From JABIEQ01 sp964516055 (GTDB taxonomy: Bacteria > Patescibacteriota > Patescibacteriia > Magasanikbacterales > UBA922), in contig CAZEYK010000050.1 in assembly GCA_964516055.1 (NCBI GenBank), forward strand, positions 1 to 7,426: 7,426 nucleotides of DNA, given 5' to 3'. Positions 1 to 7,309 of the stretch are shown here, in pieces (position 1 is the stretch's first letter; the number at the start of each line of letters is the position of its first letter). The notes below the pieces were generated by a model, which was given only the letters and a program-made list of their open reading frames with translations, did not search any database and was not told the origin of the DNA. Position numbers and translations under genes: made by a program.

Positions 1-1177
1 TACGCAAGTCAGATTGAGAAGTAATATCTTTCTTGGCAAATGTTTCAAGAAGCGCTTGATCAAGAAGTGAATCTTCTGCTGCAGAAATAGCGCGAAACAT
101 AATTCGAAGCAATCCTTTTATCGTAATAACCGCGCTTCGGATAACATCCTCTGTAGAAATTTCAGAACTTACCGGACGTGGCAAATCAAATGGATTTACT
201 TTACTTTCAGAAGCAAGAGAAATGTTTACATACGTCCCCCCAACAGCTTCTGCTAAATGCTCATATTCTCGTTCAGGATCAATAATAATAACTTCCGTTC
301 CAAGCATCAAACTTCGGAGTACTTCCAACTTTACGGCATACGACTTCCCTGCCCCAGAGGTAGCAAACACAACCATGTTCGCATTTTGTAAACTAAACCG
401 ATCAAATAAAATCAAACTATTGTTATGCCGATTGATCCCATACAAAATACCATCATCGCTCGTCAACTCAGCAGAAATAAATGGAAATGACGATGCAATT
501 GGCGAAGAATTCATATTAAATGACACCTGCAAATCATCAATACCAATAGGAACAGACGAAGTAAACCCTTGTTCCGCCTGATACAAAACATTTTTGGTAT
601 AAATCAATTTTGACCCAAAAATATTTTCAATGTCTTCAGTTGTACGATCAAGTTCTTCCTTATTTTTTGCATACAACGTGACATAAAAAGCAAATTGAAA
701 AAAATGTTCAATCCCCTGAGTCAAATCATTACGCAACTGTTCAATATCCCGAAGTGCTGTTTCTCGAATTGGATCACGAGGAGCTCCTTTTTCAGCATCG
801 GCACTAATTTGTGCTTCCAATGCTCCTACTTTTTTCTTTAACTGTTTTAAAATAATAGAGGCTTTCACTGGATAAAAAAACATCGAAACATCTATCGTCA
901 AATTTAAATTCAATACAGGAGCACTCCAACCAATACTAATATATCTTGGATAAGTAACCACAAAAATAGTTCGCAAAAACGTATCCCCCAACTGAATAAA
1001 ACTCGAATCAACTCGAAGTGCGGAAGGCGCAATCAAATCGCGAATAGAGACAGTCCCCTCTCGATAAATACGTTCTTCCTCAAGAGTAACCAACGATTCA
1101 TCAACCTCCTTTTTTTGCTTGGAGATTTTTTTCTGTTTCTGTCCTTTAGATTGTGAAAAAATAGGTTTAAATGCCAT
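1..1177 (-). CDS. VirB4-family type IV secretion ATPase, N-terminal 392 codons (3' end beyond window)
   Basis: This gene enters at 1177 and runs off the left edge still open, so only about half of a normal VirB4/TraC protein (usually about 600-850 residues) is visible. VirB4 proteins are inner-membrane-associated hexameric ATPases that power type IV secretion and conjugation machines. Residues 1-30 are Lys/Gln-rich. Residues about 40-265 form the N-terminal platform-binding domain, with a charged helical insertion around 108-152. The Walker A motif is ATSGAGKS at 272-279 (bases 341-364), with Ala in place of the usual first Gly. IIIDPEREY at 297-305 and NPFDL at 328-332 are typical of VirB4/TraC just after the P-loop. 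Walker B and the C-terminal motifs lie outside the window. ATG 1177 is the first start after an in-frame TGA at 1190-1192. It has no Shine-Dalgarno sequence and follows the upstream stop by 5 bases, suggesting translational coupling. The family call is secure; the transported substrate is unknown. Confidence 0.92.
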   Translation of the reverse strand, partial: MAFKPIFSQSKGQKQKKISKQKKEVDESLVTLEEERIYREGTVSIRDLIAPSALRVDSSFIQLGDTFLRTIFVVTYPRYISIGWSAPVLNLNLTIDVSMFFYPVKASIILKQLKKKVGALEAQISADAEKGAPRDPIRETALRDIEQLRNDLTQGIEHFFQFAFYVTLYAKNKEELDRTTEDIENIFGSKLIYTKNVLYQAEQGFTSSVPIGIDDLQVSFNMNSSPIASSFPFISAELTSDDGILYGINRHNNSLILFDRFSLQNANMVVFATSGAGKSYAVKLEVLRSLMLGTEVIIIDPEREYEHLAEAVGGTYVNISLASESKVNPFDLPRPVSSEISTEDVIRSAVITIKGLLRIMFRAISAAEDSLLDQALLETFAKKDITSQSDLR

Positions 1178-1182
1178 AAAGA

Positions 1183-1869
1183 CTACATGTCATTAATCTG
1201 CAGTTTTTCAACTGAGTCAAGTTGTTGTGAAAGTGAAATATCAGGATTATACGTACTGTAATACAATTCAATAAGTGCTTGCGTATCAAGCTGCACAACT
1301 TGCAAACCAACACTTTCCAAACCAGATTGCACTTGTCTCACTCGCAAATCAAGATCATACTTTCGTTTTTGAAACTTTTTTTCTTTTAACTTTACCGTTA
1401 TCGCCTGTTTTGCAACTTCTTTAAATCGCTCAAAAAAACTCTTTTTCCTATTTGACAACGGATCATAGGGAACAACAACATAAAATCGTTTCGTCATGAT
1501 TTTTCCAATTTCCACCAATTCTTGAACAAACGCACGATAATCAGCAATTTGTGTTTGCATTAACTCATTTACTTCTTCCTTTTCAATCGCTTGTAACTTA
1601 TCTAAATACGGTTGAATGTAAAGTTGTCGAGATTGCACCACAATCTGCAAAGGAAAATCAATAGAATTCAAAAATCCAACATACGCAGAAATTACCGCAT
1701 TTTGTTCATCTTCAGATTTAAGCGCAAAGTTCACACTCGATACCAATAATACACTCCGAAGTGTACCATCTTTTAAAATAGCAACACCATCTTTAATTTC
1801 CGTAATAGGCAAATGAGCCTGTGTTGATGGCCGTTTTACTTTTTGTGCTTTGGCTTTTTTATTTTTCAT
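1183..1869 (-). CDS. TraC-like protein: stand-alone VirB4 N-terminal-domain homologue
   Basis: This complete 228-residue protein has no P-loop and no obvious membrane helix. After a Lys-rich start (1-13), residues 16-50 carry the pattern PITEIKDGVAILKDGTLRSV followed by LLVSSVNFAL. Next come DEQNAVISAYVGFLNSIDFPLQIVVQSR (56-81, quoted in family-typical order, beginning at D54 to E55) and KRFYVVVPYDPLS at 127-139. This alternation resembles the N-terminal, non-ATPase domain of VirB4/TraC. It ends with LIELYYSTYNP at 199-209, as in proteins I recall annotated 'TraC-like domain' immediately before VirB4 in Patescibacteria. A role as a platform or docking subunit of the VirB4 ATPase is inferred. 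The stop lies 5 bases before the virB4 start, and the gap from the PrgI gene is 15 bases. The leader contains only a weak purine run (GAAAGAAA). The next gene has its own N-terminal domain, so this is not simply the broken front half of that VirB4. Confidence 0.75.
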   Translation of the reverse strand: MKNKKAKAQKVKRPSTQAHLPITEIKDGVAILKDGTLRSVLLVSSVNFALKSEDEQNAVISAYVGFLNSIDFPLQIVVQSRQLYIQPYLDKLQAIEKEEVNELMQTQIADYRAFVQELVEIGKIMTKRFYVVVPYDPLSNRKKSFFERFKEVAKQAITVKLKEKKFQKRKYDLDLRVRQVQSGLESVGLQVVQLDTQALIELYYSTYNPDISLSQQLDSVEKLQINDM

Positions 1870-1884
1870 AAAATGTTTCTTTCA

Positions 1885-2319
1885 TTATACATCATCTTCA
1901 CTTCTATAGTAGCCTCCAGTGTTCACAACAAGTGCCAAATCACGAATTCGCTGACGTTTTGCCTGTTTTACATTTGTTTCTTTTTGGACAGTTTCTTCCA
2001 TACCAGATTTTCGTAGCATATTCAGCTCTGCCGTTGATAATTGTTTATTCCAAATACGCAATCCCGGTTTACGCAGTGTTTCCGTAATATTGAGCAAAAA
2101 ATAATGAAATGGTTGCCCATTAATCTTTACAAAAGCAAAGGTAAGGGTAAGTATGGCATCAATCACAATCACAATAATAAATAGTGCAAAGTCTAACAAT
2201 CGAAATGCCAAAAAACCCGTCACTGACCCAGCCAAAATAATTAAAAATTGCCGGATCGTAATCGGACCAAAAATTTTATCTTCTACCTCAATAAATTGTG
2301 GAACAACAAACTGTTGCAT
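1885..2319 (-). CDS. PrgI family inner-membrane protein
   Basis: This 144-residue protein begins MQQFVVPQFIEVEDKIFGPI, the characteristic N-terminus of PrgI-family proteins found beside VirB4 in conjugation loci of Gram-positive bacteria and Patescibacteria. Two adjacent hydrophobic helices follow, at about 23-40 and 42-64. After them comes the family's post-membrane stretch, residues 67-92, with NGQPFHYFLLN and KPGLRIW, and then a polar, basic tail. PrgI is thought to act in the membrane channel, playing a VirB3-like part next to VirB4; that role is known from the family, not shown here. I chose ATG at 2319 because it places the conserved start at residue 1. An in-frame TTG at 2325 would add only Met-Phe. 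No Shine-Dalgarno sequence is visible. The gene starts 9 bases after the preceding stop and ends with tandem in-frame stops, TAA then TGA. Confidence 0.9.
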   Translation of the reverse strand: MQQFVVPQFIEVEDKIFGPITIRQFLIILAGSVTGFLAFRLLDFALFIIVIVIDAILTLTFAFVKINGQPFHYFLLNITETLRKPGLRIWNKQLSTAELNMLRKSGMEETVQKETNVKQAKRQRIRDLALVVNTGGYYRSEDDV

Positions 2320-2328
2320 AAACAAACG

Positions 2329-3414
2329 CTATATCTGTAAATAGGAGGTAACTGACACGAGAGATAAAAAATCTGGATAGGTCATTCCATCATACGCAGG
2401 ATTTTTTGATGAGACTAACGATTCAATTGATTGTTTTTGAGACAACGAATCAGAAACAACTTGTTGATATACTTGCCACAACGGAGATTCATGAAACGCA
2501 TCAATCGCTTCCAAATACAAAAGATACGAATCCTTTTGGAGGGTGGTAAACTTATCTAAAAGAAAAGAAGCATACCCTGCAGGATCCGCAACAAACTGTC
2601 GTAACAATGAACAAGAAAGTTGTGCAATCTCATCAATAGGCCCTGTGGTATATTTTTTAGCAGTAGCAACAGCTGGTGCTAGCGCGGCTTTTGGTGGCGG
2701 CTGAACATCCGTCATTTTTGTTTTTCGAGATAATCGAATAGTCTCTTCCATGTGTCGCGGCAACCATCTATCAGACGCTCCCACCTGTGACATTGCTGAC
2801 AGAGGCAATGATCCAGATGGTTGCACTTTTTTAGAAACAGATGGTTGTGGTGAACGTTGTGAAGATAACGCAGCCTGTGCCTCATCAACAAAAATATGTG
2901 AAACTGGAGTAGTTCGTGATAACGCATGTATGCCTTGTGGGGCAAGTTTTTGATTATTAGATAATGGTAAATTTTTGGCTAATGGTGCAGCCACGCTATG
3001 ATCTTCTAAGCGTTTTTTCATATCAACATATGTAGTATTTTTTTTATCATCGACGACTACCTGTTTAGAAGGAATTGGCGATACCGGAGTAGTTACCGGA
3101 GTAGAGACAACCGACGTGTCAACAGACTGTGGTTGAGGTACATCCTTATCCTTTGTCCATACTGGTACGGGACGTAACATCGATCGAGGTTTTATATACG
3201 GACGAAAATGTGGTGGCAAAGGAGGAGATACGTGCGCTGGTGAAGATGGAAATGTTTCTTCTACTTCTTTTTTTTGAGTTGTTTGTACAGACGAAGAAGT
3301 ACCCGAAGAGTGTGTCGATGCTTGATACACAGCAAACTCATCGGGAGTCATAGAAACAAACGTCCCGTCTTTTTTTCGCACCCGAATGGTTGCTTGTGGT
3401 TGTGAATCAGACAT
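2329..3414 (-). CDS. Hypothetical protein with disordered Ser/Thr/Pro-rich region and C-terminal helical domain
   Basis: I do not recognise this 361-residue protein. Residues 8-30 form a short ordered-looking motif (IRVRKKDGTFV, then MTPDEF). Residues about 31-255 are low-complexity and rich in Ser, Thr, Pro, Gln and Lys, with SP/TP motifs such as STPVTTPVSPIPS at 104-116, and are probably disordered. Residues about 258-361 look like a compact helical domain (DEIAQLSCSLLRQFVADPAG, then FLLDKFTTLQ, then YLLYLEAIDAFHESPLWQVYQ). There is no signal peptide or membrane helix, so a cytoplasmic location is likely. Its position between VirB6 and PrgI suggests an accessory or adaptor subunit of the secretion machine, by context only. 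The start ATG is 3 bases after the previous stop, in the same frame, with no Shine-Dalgarno sequence. The gene is real: it is a long ORF with a coherent fold-like C-terminus and fits the operon exactly. Confidence 0.8.
   Translation of the reverse strand: MSDSQPQATIRVRKKDGTFVSMTPDEFAVYQASTHSSGTSSSVQTTQKKEVEETFPSSPAHVSPPLPPHFRPYIKPRSMLRPVPVWTKDKDVPQPQSVDTSVVSTPVTTPVSPIPSKQVVVDDKKNTTYVDMKKRLEDHSVAAPLAKNLPLSNNQKLAPQGIHALSRTTPVSHIFVDEAQAALSSQRSPQPSVSKKVQPSGSLPLSAMSQVGASDRWLPRHMEETIRLSRKTKMTDVQPPPKAALAPAVATAKKYTTGPIDEIAQLSCSLLRQFVADPAGYASFLLDKFTTLQKDSYLLYLEAIDAFHESPLWQVYQQVVSDSLSQKQSIESLVSSKNPAYDGMTYPDFLSLVSVTSYLQI
3082..3105. repeat. Two-copy 12-bp tandem repeat inside the 361-residue gene
   Basis: On the plus strand taccggagtagt is followed directly by taccggagtaga, giving 11 of 12 identical positions. 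The unit length is a multiple of three, so the repeat encodes the duplicated Pro-Val-Thr/Ser-Thr pattern within the disordered region (around residues 103-111) without changing frame. It is probably a small slippage duplication in a low-complexity segment. Confidence 0.7.
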
Positions 3415-3417
3415 ATA

Positions 3418-4416
3418 CTAAGAAATCAATAATTGATCATTCCAAACAAATTTCTCTTGTTCTTCATCATAATAATACAAATCTCTAATGCGCTGGTCGG
3501 CTTGTGTTTCACTCAGTTCAGCAAGTTTGGTAAGTATTTGTGTATCAGTGGCAGAATCCCATAATTCAGTGATAACGCGTTCCTTTATTTTTGAAAAATC
3601 AATAGAAGACGGCGGATCAGCAATATCAGGAACAGCCTCGGCAGTATCAACAGGTGGAGAATCAAGAGAGACAGAAGATTCTTTTATCGGTGAAGATGCC
3701 TGTTGTTTTGCTTGTTTCAACAATGCATATTTAAATGGATCATTGTGTTGTTCCACCATGTACCAAATATTGTCAACATCAATATCCAATATAAATCGAA
3801 CGAAGCTAAAAAAATTATCAACAATATCATCAGTAATTACGGGATGTTTTTCATTATTCACATCCACACCGTCAAAAAAACTTTTTTCAAAATCCGTAAA
3901 AAATTGCGCACGAGCGAGTGAATCGGTATTTGATGAATTATCATAAAAGGACACCTTTTCAAATACATCCTTTAGCGTCATCATCCCTTCTTTGCCCTGC
4001 CACTTTCCAACAATCGCTGAAGAATTTTTTACCAATTCCTGTATTTCTCCATACAATGCTTGTATTTCTTCAATACCAAATGCTTGAAAAGAAAAATACC
4101 ACATCATTTGATCCATCACATCAAGATCTCGTAAATAAGCGACAGGAATTTGAAAAGGAATCACGTAAGTAAGGAAATCTTCCAAAGAAACCGAACGAAG
4201 CATCCGCCACGTAAGTGCCACATACCACCCATAATACGTATGCCGATACGTATATTGTTCTTGTGGCGTCATGCCTTTACACTGTTCATGAAGTGCTTTC
4301 CAAATACCTTCTCGAACATCGGCATGCAAATAAATTTCTTTATCAAAAAACTCATTGTATGAGGCAATCTTACTCGGATCAATCGTTTGAATTGTCTTAA
4401 AGACATCAATATTCAT
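3418..4416 (-). CDS. Hypothetical helical protein in T4SS operon
   Basis: I do not recognise this 332-residue protein by family. It is acidic and predicted mostly helical, with many aromatic residues. Residues 1-235 look like a folded domain (for example EEIYL-like segment at 27-30, YTYRHTYYGWYVALTWRMLR at 55-74 and VDNFFSFVRFILDIDVDNIW at 199-218). A Ser/Pro-rich linker follows at about 241-272, then a small C-terminal segment at 273-332 ending in DLYYYDEEQEKFVWNDQLL. The moderately hydrophobic stretches carry charged residues and do not look like clear membrane spans, and there is no signal peptide, so a cytoplasmic protein is most likely. It starts 17 bases after the VirB6-like gene and ends 3 bases before the 361-residue gene. 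The shared architecture (folded block, Ser/Pro linker, folded block) and tight packing suggest the two products act together as accessory parts of the secretion system; this is inference. Confidence 0.8.
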   Translation of the reverse strand: MNIDVFKTIQTIDPSKIASYNEFFDKEIYLHADVREGIWKALHEQCKGMTPQEQYTYRHTYYGWYVALTWRMLRSVSLEDFLTYVIPFQIPVAYLRDLDVMDQMMWYFSFQAFGIEEIQALYGEIQELVKNSSAIVGKWQGKEGMMTLKDVFEKVSFYDNSSNTDSLARAQFFTDFEKSFFDGVDVNNEKHPVITDDIVDNFFSFVRFILDIDVDNIWYMVEQHNDPFKYALLKQAKQQASSPIKESSVSLDSPPVDTAEAVPDIADPPSSIDFSKIKERVITELWDSATDTQILTKLAELSETQADQRIRDLYYYDEEQEKFVWNDQLLIS

Positions 4417-4431
4417 ACAACCATATGACTA

Positions 4432-7278
4432 TTAGTAAAGATTTATTTGATATGCGTTTGTAGGAGGTACCACACCAGGAGGACCAGCAAAATCAGAAAA
4501 TTGGGTTTCCATCAATTTATTAAATACCGACTGAAGATTAGGAGACGCATATTTAGCTTTCAACGGAATAAGCACGCGATTCTTAAATTCCTCTCGCGCA
4601 ACATCATTCGCAAATTGCGTGGCTTCATTCGTGGAAGCAAAATCTCCTGAAAATCCTGATGCAACTTCTCGCTGATCCCCAAATCCTCCAAGTGATTCCA
4701 CCATTTGCTTAGCGGCATCATCAGATATACCCTGAATTTTATCTCCCTTCATATTCATAAACCGATGAGAAGTTGTGGTATTTTTAAAGTTAATCTTCCG
4801 TTGAAAATATTCTTCCGTGCCTTTTTTACGCTTTAAGTCCTCTGCTGCCCGAGTATTCATAGTGGTTCCACCAAAATTATGCATAGCAAACCGATAATTA
4901 ATTGGCGTAAACTCATCAGAATCAGTTCCAAATTTTGTAGCATCACCAGGGGTACCTTCAACAATAGCCCCAACACCTCTAATACCACCCTCTGACACTT
5001 GTTTTTTAAGCGCCCCCGCCAAAGCGGCCATAGCAGCTTGTGATTCACCAGAATTCCGAAAAGTTTGTGTTCCAGAAAGAGATTTTTCAGCAGAAAGAAA
5101 ATCTCCTTGGTTATTTATCACTCGACCAGTCGTAGCTTCCAAAATACGTTGTCCTTCTACCTCACGGTTCATTTCAAAATCATTATTACCATGCACCTGT
5201 TGAAGAACTTCTCCCAACATCTCACTATATTCTTCTTCACCATTTTCTGCAGCAAGCGTAAGCAATTTTACCATATCACTACGCATTTTTTTCAAATCTT
5301 CAGGATTTGTCGTTGTTTGCATATTCGAAGCAATCTTCGTTGCCGTTTGAATACGTGTACTATAATCCATGTTCAAAAATACCTCTTGTTCTGCTTTCAA
5401 ATTTTTTGCGTAGGCTGATTTCATCACAGATTGAGCCTCAAGTTCTTTTCCATTTTTCCTCAAAACGCCTGCTGCTCTTCGACCATCATATACCGTTTTT
5501 TCTTTTCCCAATTCTCCTCGTGCATACCGATCAGCAGCTGCCACTCCCAATTTATCTACAGCAGATTGTTCATGAAAATCAGCTTTTTTACCAGAAGATG
5601 CTGCATCTTCCACTCGTTGAATAATATCTATTTCTTCTTGCTCTACTTTTTTCGCTTTTTTCTCCTCAAGCATTTGTTCTAATGATCGTTTCCTTGCGGT
5701 AACATTTGTTTTTACTTTTCCAGCTTCGGTAGTAGATCCCGTTCCAAATGATTCATCAGTAATAAATTTTTGTCGTTCTGCTGCGTCCTTCCAATCACCG
5801 GCAATTTTTTCATACCGCGCAGCAGTTTGCCCAACAATCAATCCACCAGTAGCAACCCCCAACGCTCTCCCTGCAAAAACACGACCCGTATTCCCTTCTT
5901 TTTGCTGTTTCTTTTCCCAAGCAGCATATTTTTCTTCTCGTACTTGTTTTCTTTTATTCCATTCATACCCAACTCTCCCAGCGACAGCAGTTCCTGTTGA
6001 TTTCCAAAACCGTCCACCAAGTGGTGCATGGTATGCAGCAGCCTTGATTCCTTTTTTTCCAAGGTCAGTCGCTCCTTCATACAAATATCGCCCAGCAGCA
6101 TATCCACTCGCAATAGCAACCGTTGACTTTCCCCAGCTCACGGCAGTTTGCGCCAAACTTCCTCCTTTTACATTTAATGCTTGTACTCGCTCAATACCCA
6201 CAACCAAAAAAACAATAGCAATAATAAAACTCGACATATTTTCCCAAGTACCTGCTTCAGAAAGCCCTACCGATGGATTTGTTGGTAATCCTTGTATAAC
6301 AGCACCACTACCACCCGCAATACTGGCACCACTTCCCGGATTTACTCCAATTTCTGACGCAATATTTCCAGATCCAAATGAGGCAAAGGCAATCCACAAG
6401 AAAAACACCATCACAGGGGCAGCAATCACATAATTGGTAAATTGACTCCAATACTCACTGGCAAACCGTTCCGTAGGTGGTAAGACAGACAAAATATAGG
6501 CAAGCGGAGACAAAATAATAGCAACCCATAATGCCGCAATACGAGTAATCATAATAATCGTATACGCACCAATCGTAACCATCGCCATGACAGAAAAAAC
6601 CAAAATTAATACCGCAGACGCAAAAATATCAAAACGAATATCATCCGAGGCTCCAAACACACTGTTTGGGTCAGGCTGCGGAGCAAGAACATTAAACAGC
6701 TTGTCAAAGCTAAACATGGCAATCAAATTTCCTCCAGCTGTGGCAGAAATGGCATTCAAAAAAGTCATCGTAAACACATGCGCAATATCAATAATAAACT
6801 GCGCAATAAGCTTACTAAAATTAATCAATATGGCGGCGATAATAAGCTTTCCTAACGTTTTTTTCCATTCGTAATTATCTAATCCCAAGATAGTTCCAAA
6901 AGCAATCACAAGAAGAGAAATCACAAAAAACATATTTGCCACATCCCGAATCATAAACCATCCTAACAAAACAGGAGGCGCATCAGAAAACCCATTGTAG
7001 GCAGCAGCTTCAATAAAAAATTCTAACAAAAAAATCCCAAACGCCATGACATACTTCGACAAAAACAAAATTGCCGAAGAAATCATATTGATCATAATGT
7101 TTCCCACATTTTCAATACCAAAAGATTGGGCAACAACAACATTTACAAAACAAAAACTAACCGTAATCACCAGAGATACAAAAACAATACGACTGAGTAT
7201 CGTAAACTTAGATCGGAACAAGCAGTAATAGGTAAACCGCTTAATATCAAAGAGAAGTTGTTGAAAGGCAAAATACAT
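4432..7278 (-). CDS. VirB6/TrbL-like polytopic membrane protein with very long soluble C-terminus
   Basis: This is a 948-residue inner-membrane channel protein of the VirB6/TrbL type. After a basic N-terminus comes a hydrophobic segment at 29-50 ending VVVAQS, which could be a signal peptide cleaved after A50 or a first membrane helix. Further helices lie at about 62-90, 113-132, 143-173, 217-243, 244-265, 282-300 and 348-366. The stretch RIAALWVAIILSPLAYILSV (246-265), then YWSQFTNYVIAAPVMVFFLW (276-295), is the most TrbL/VirB6-like part. A Gly/Ser-rich loop spans about 302-343. Residues about 370-948 are soluble, Gly/Ala-rich at first, then charged and helical, with a likely coiled coil at 527-556. 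Typical VirB6 proteins are about 300 residues, so this tail is unusual, although Patescibacterial homologues are often large. It is the first gene of the operon. ATG 7278 abuts a palindrome, and the gene ends with in-frame TAA and TAG. The family call rests on topology, motifs and its neighbours PrgI and VirB4. Confidence 0.83.
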   Translation of the reverse strand: MYFAFQQLLFDIKRFTYYCLFRSKFTILSRIVFVSLVITVSFCFVNVVVAQSFGIENVGNIMINMISSAILFLSKYVMAFGIFLLEFFIEAAAYNGFSDAPPVLLGWFMIRDVANMFFVISLLVIAFGTILGLDNYEWKKTLGKLIIAAILINFSKLIAQFIIDIAHVFTMTFLNAISATAGGNLIAMFSFDKLFNVLAPQPDPNSVFGASDDIRFDIFASAVLILVFSVMAMVTIGAYTIIMITRIAALWVAIILSPLAYILSVLPPTERFASEYWSQFTNYVIAAPVMVFFLWIAFASFGSGNIASEIGVNPGSGASIAGGSGAVIQGLPTNPSVGLSEAGTWENMSSFIIAIVFLVVGIERVQALNVKGGSLAQTAVSWGKSTVAIASGYAAGRYLYEGATDLGKKGIKAAAYHAPLGGRFWKSTGTAVAGRVGYEWNKRKQVREEKYAAWEKKQQKEGNTGRVFAGRALGVATGGLIVGQTAARYEKIAGDWKDAAERQKFITDESFGTGSTTEAGKVKTNVTARKRSLEQMLEEKKAKKVEQEEIDIIQRVEDAASSGKKADFHEQSAVDKLGVAAADRYARGELGKEKTVYDGRRAAGVLRKNGKELEAQSVMKSAYAKNLKAEQEVFLNMDYSTRIQTATKIASNMQTTTNPEDLKKMRSDMVKLLTLAAENGEEEYSEMLGEVLQQVHGNNDFEMNREVEGQRILEATTGRVINNQGDFLSAEKSLSGTQTFRNSGESQAAMAALAGALKKQVSEGGIRGVGAIVEGTPGDATKFGTDSDEFTPINYRFAMHNFGGTTMNTRAAEDLKRKKGTEEYFQRKINFKNTTTSHRFMNMKGDKIQGISDDAAKQMVESLGGFGDQREVASGFSGDFASTNEATQFANDVAREEFKNRVLIPLKAKYASPNLQSVFNKLMETQFSDFAGPPGVVPPTNAYQINLY

Positions 7279-7294
7279 GAGAAATTATTTCTCA
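7278..7294. promoter_or_regulatory. 17-bp perfect palindrome abutting the first start codon of the operon
   Basis: The plus strand reads tgagaaattatttctca, with 8-bp arms that are perfect reverse complements around a single central base. Position 7278 is also the A of the ATG of the VirB6-like gene. As DNA it could be a repressor site just downstream of the promoter. As mRNA it could fold as a 6-bp stem (UGAGAA with UUCUCA) and a 5-base loop. That stem would cover the only weak Shine-Dalgarno-like purine run (GAGAAA, about 9 bases from the ATG) and so restrain initiation. Either role is inference. Confidence 0.5.
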
Positions 7295-7309
7295 AAAAAT
7301 AACTTTCTA

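Noticed and set aside
222..581. 119-residue plus-strand open frame opposite the VirB4 P-loop region
   Set aside because: It lies antisense to the clear VirB4 coding sequence with conserved motifs; no independent coding signal.
1183..1869. Frameshifted or split front half of the VirB4 gene
   Set aside because: The downstream ATPase has its own start and its own long N-terminal domain, and the 228-residue gene is intact with a defined start and stop.
3488..3946. 152-residue open frame on the plus strand antisense to the 332-residue gene
   Set aside because: Ser-rich, no recognisable domain, and entirely inside a better-supported operon gene; a frame shadow.
5065..6433. Several plus-strand open frames of 76-129 residues antisense to the VirB6-like gene
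   Set aside because: Phe/Ser/Ile-rich low-complexity products typical of the reverse complement of AT-rich genes; no family features.
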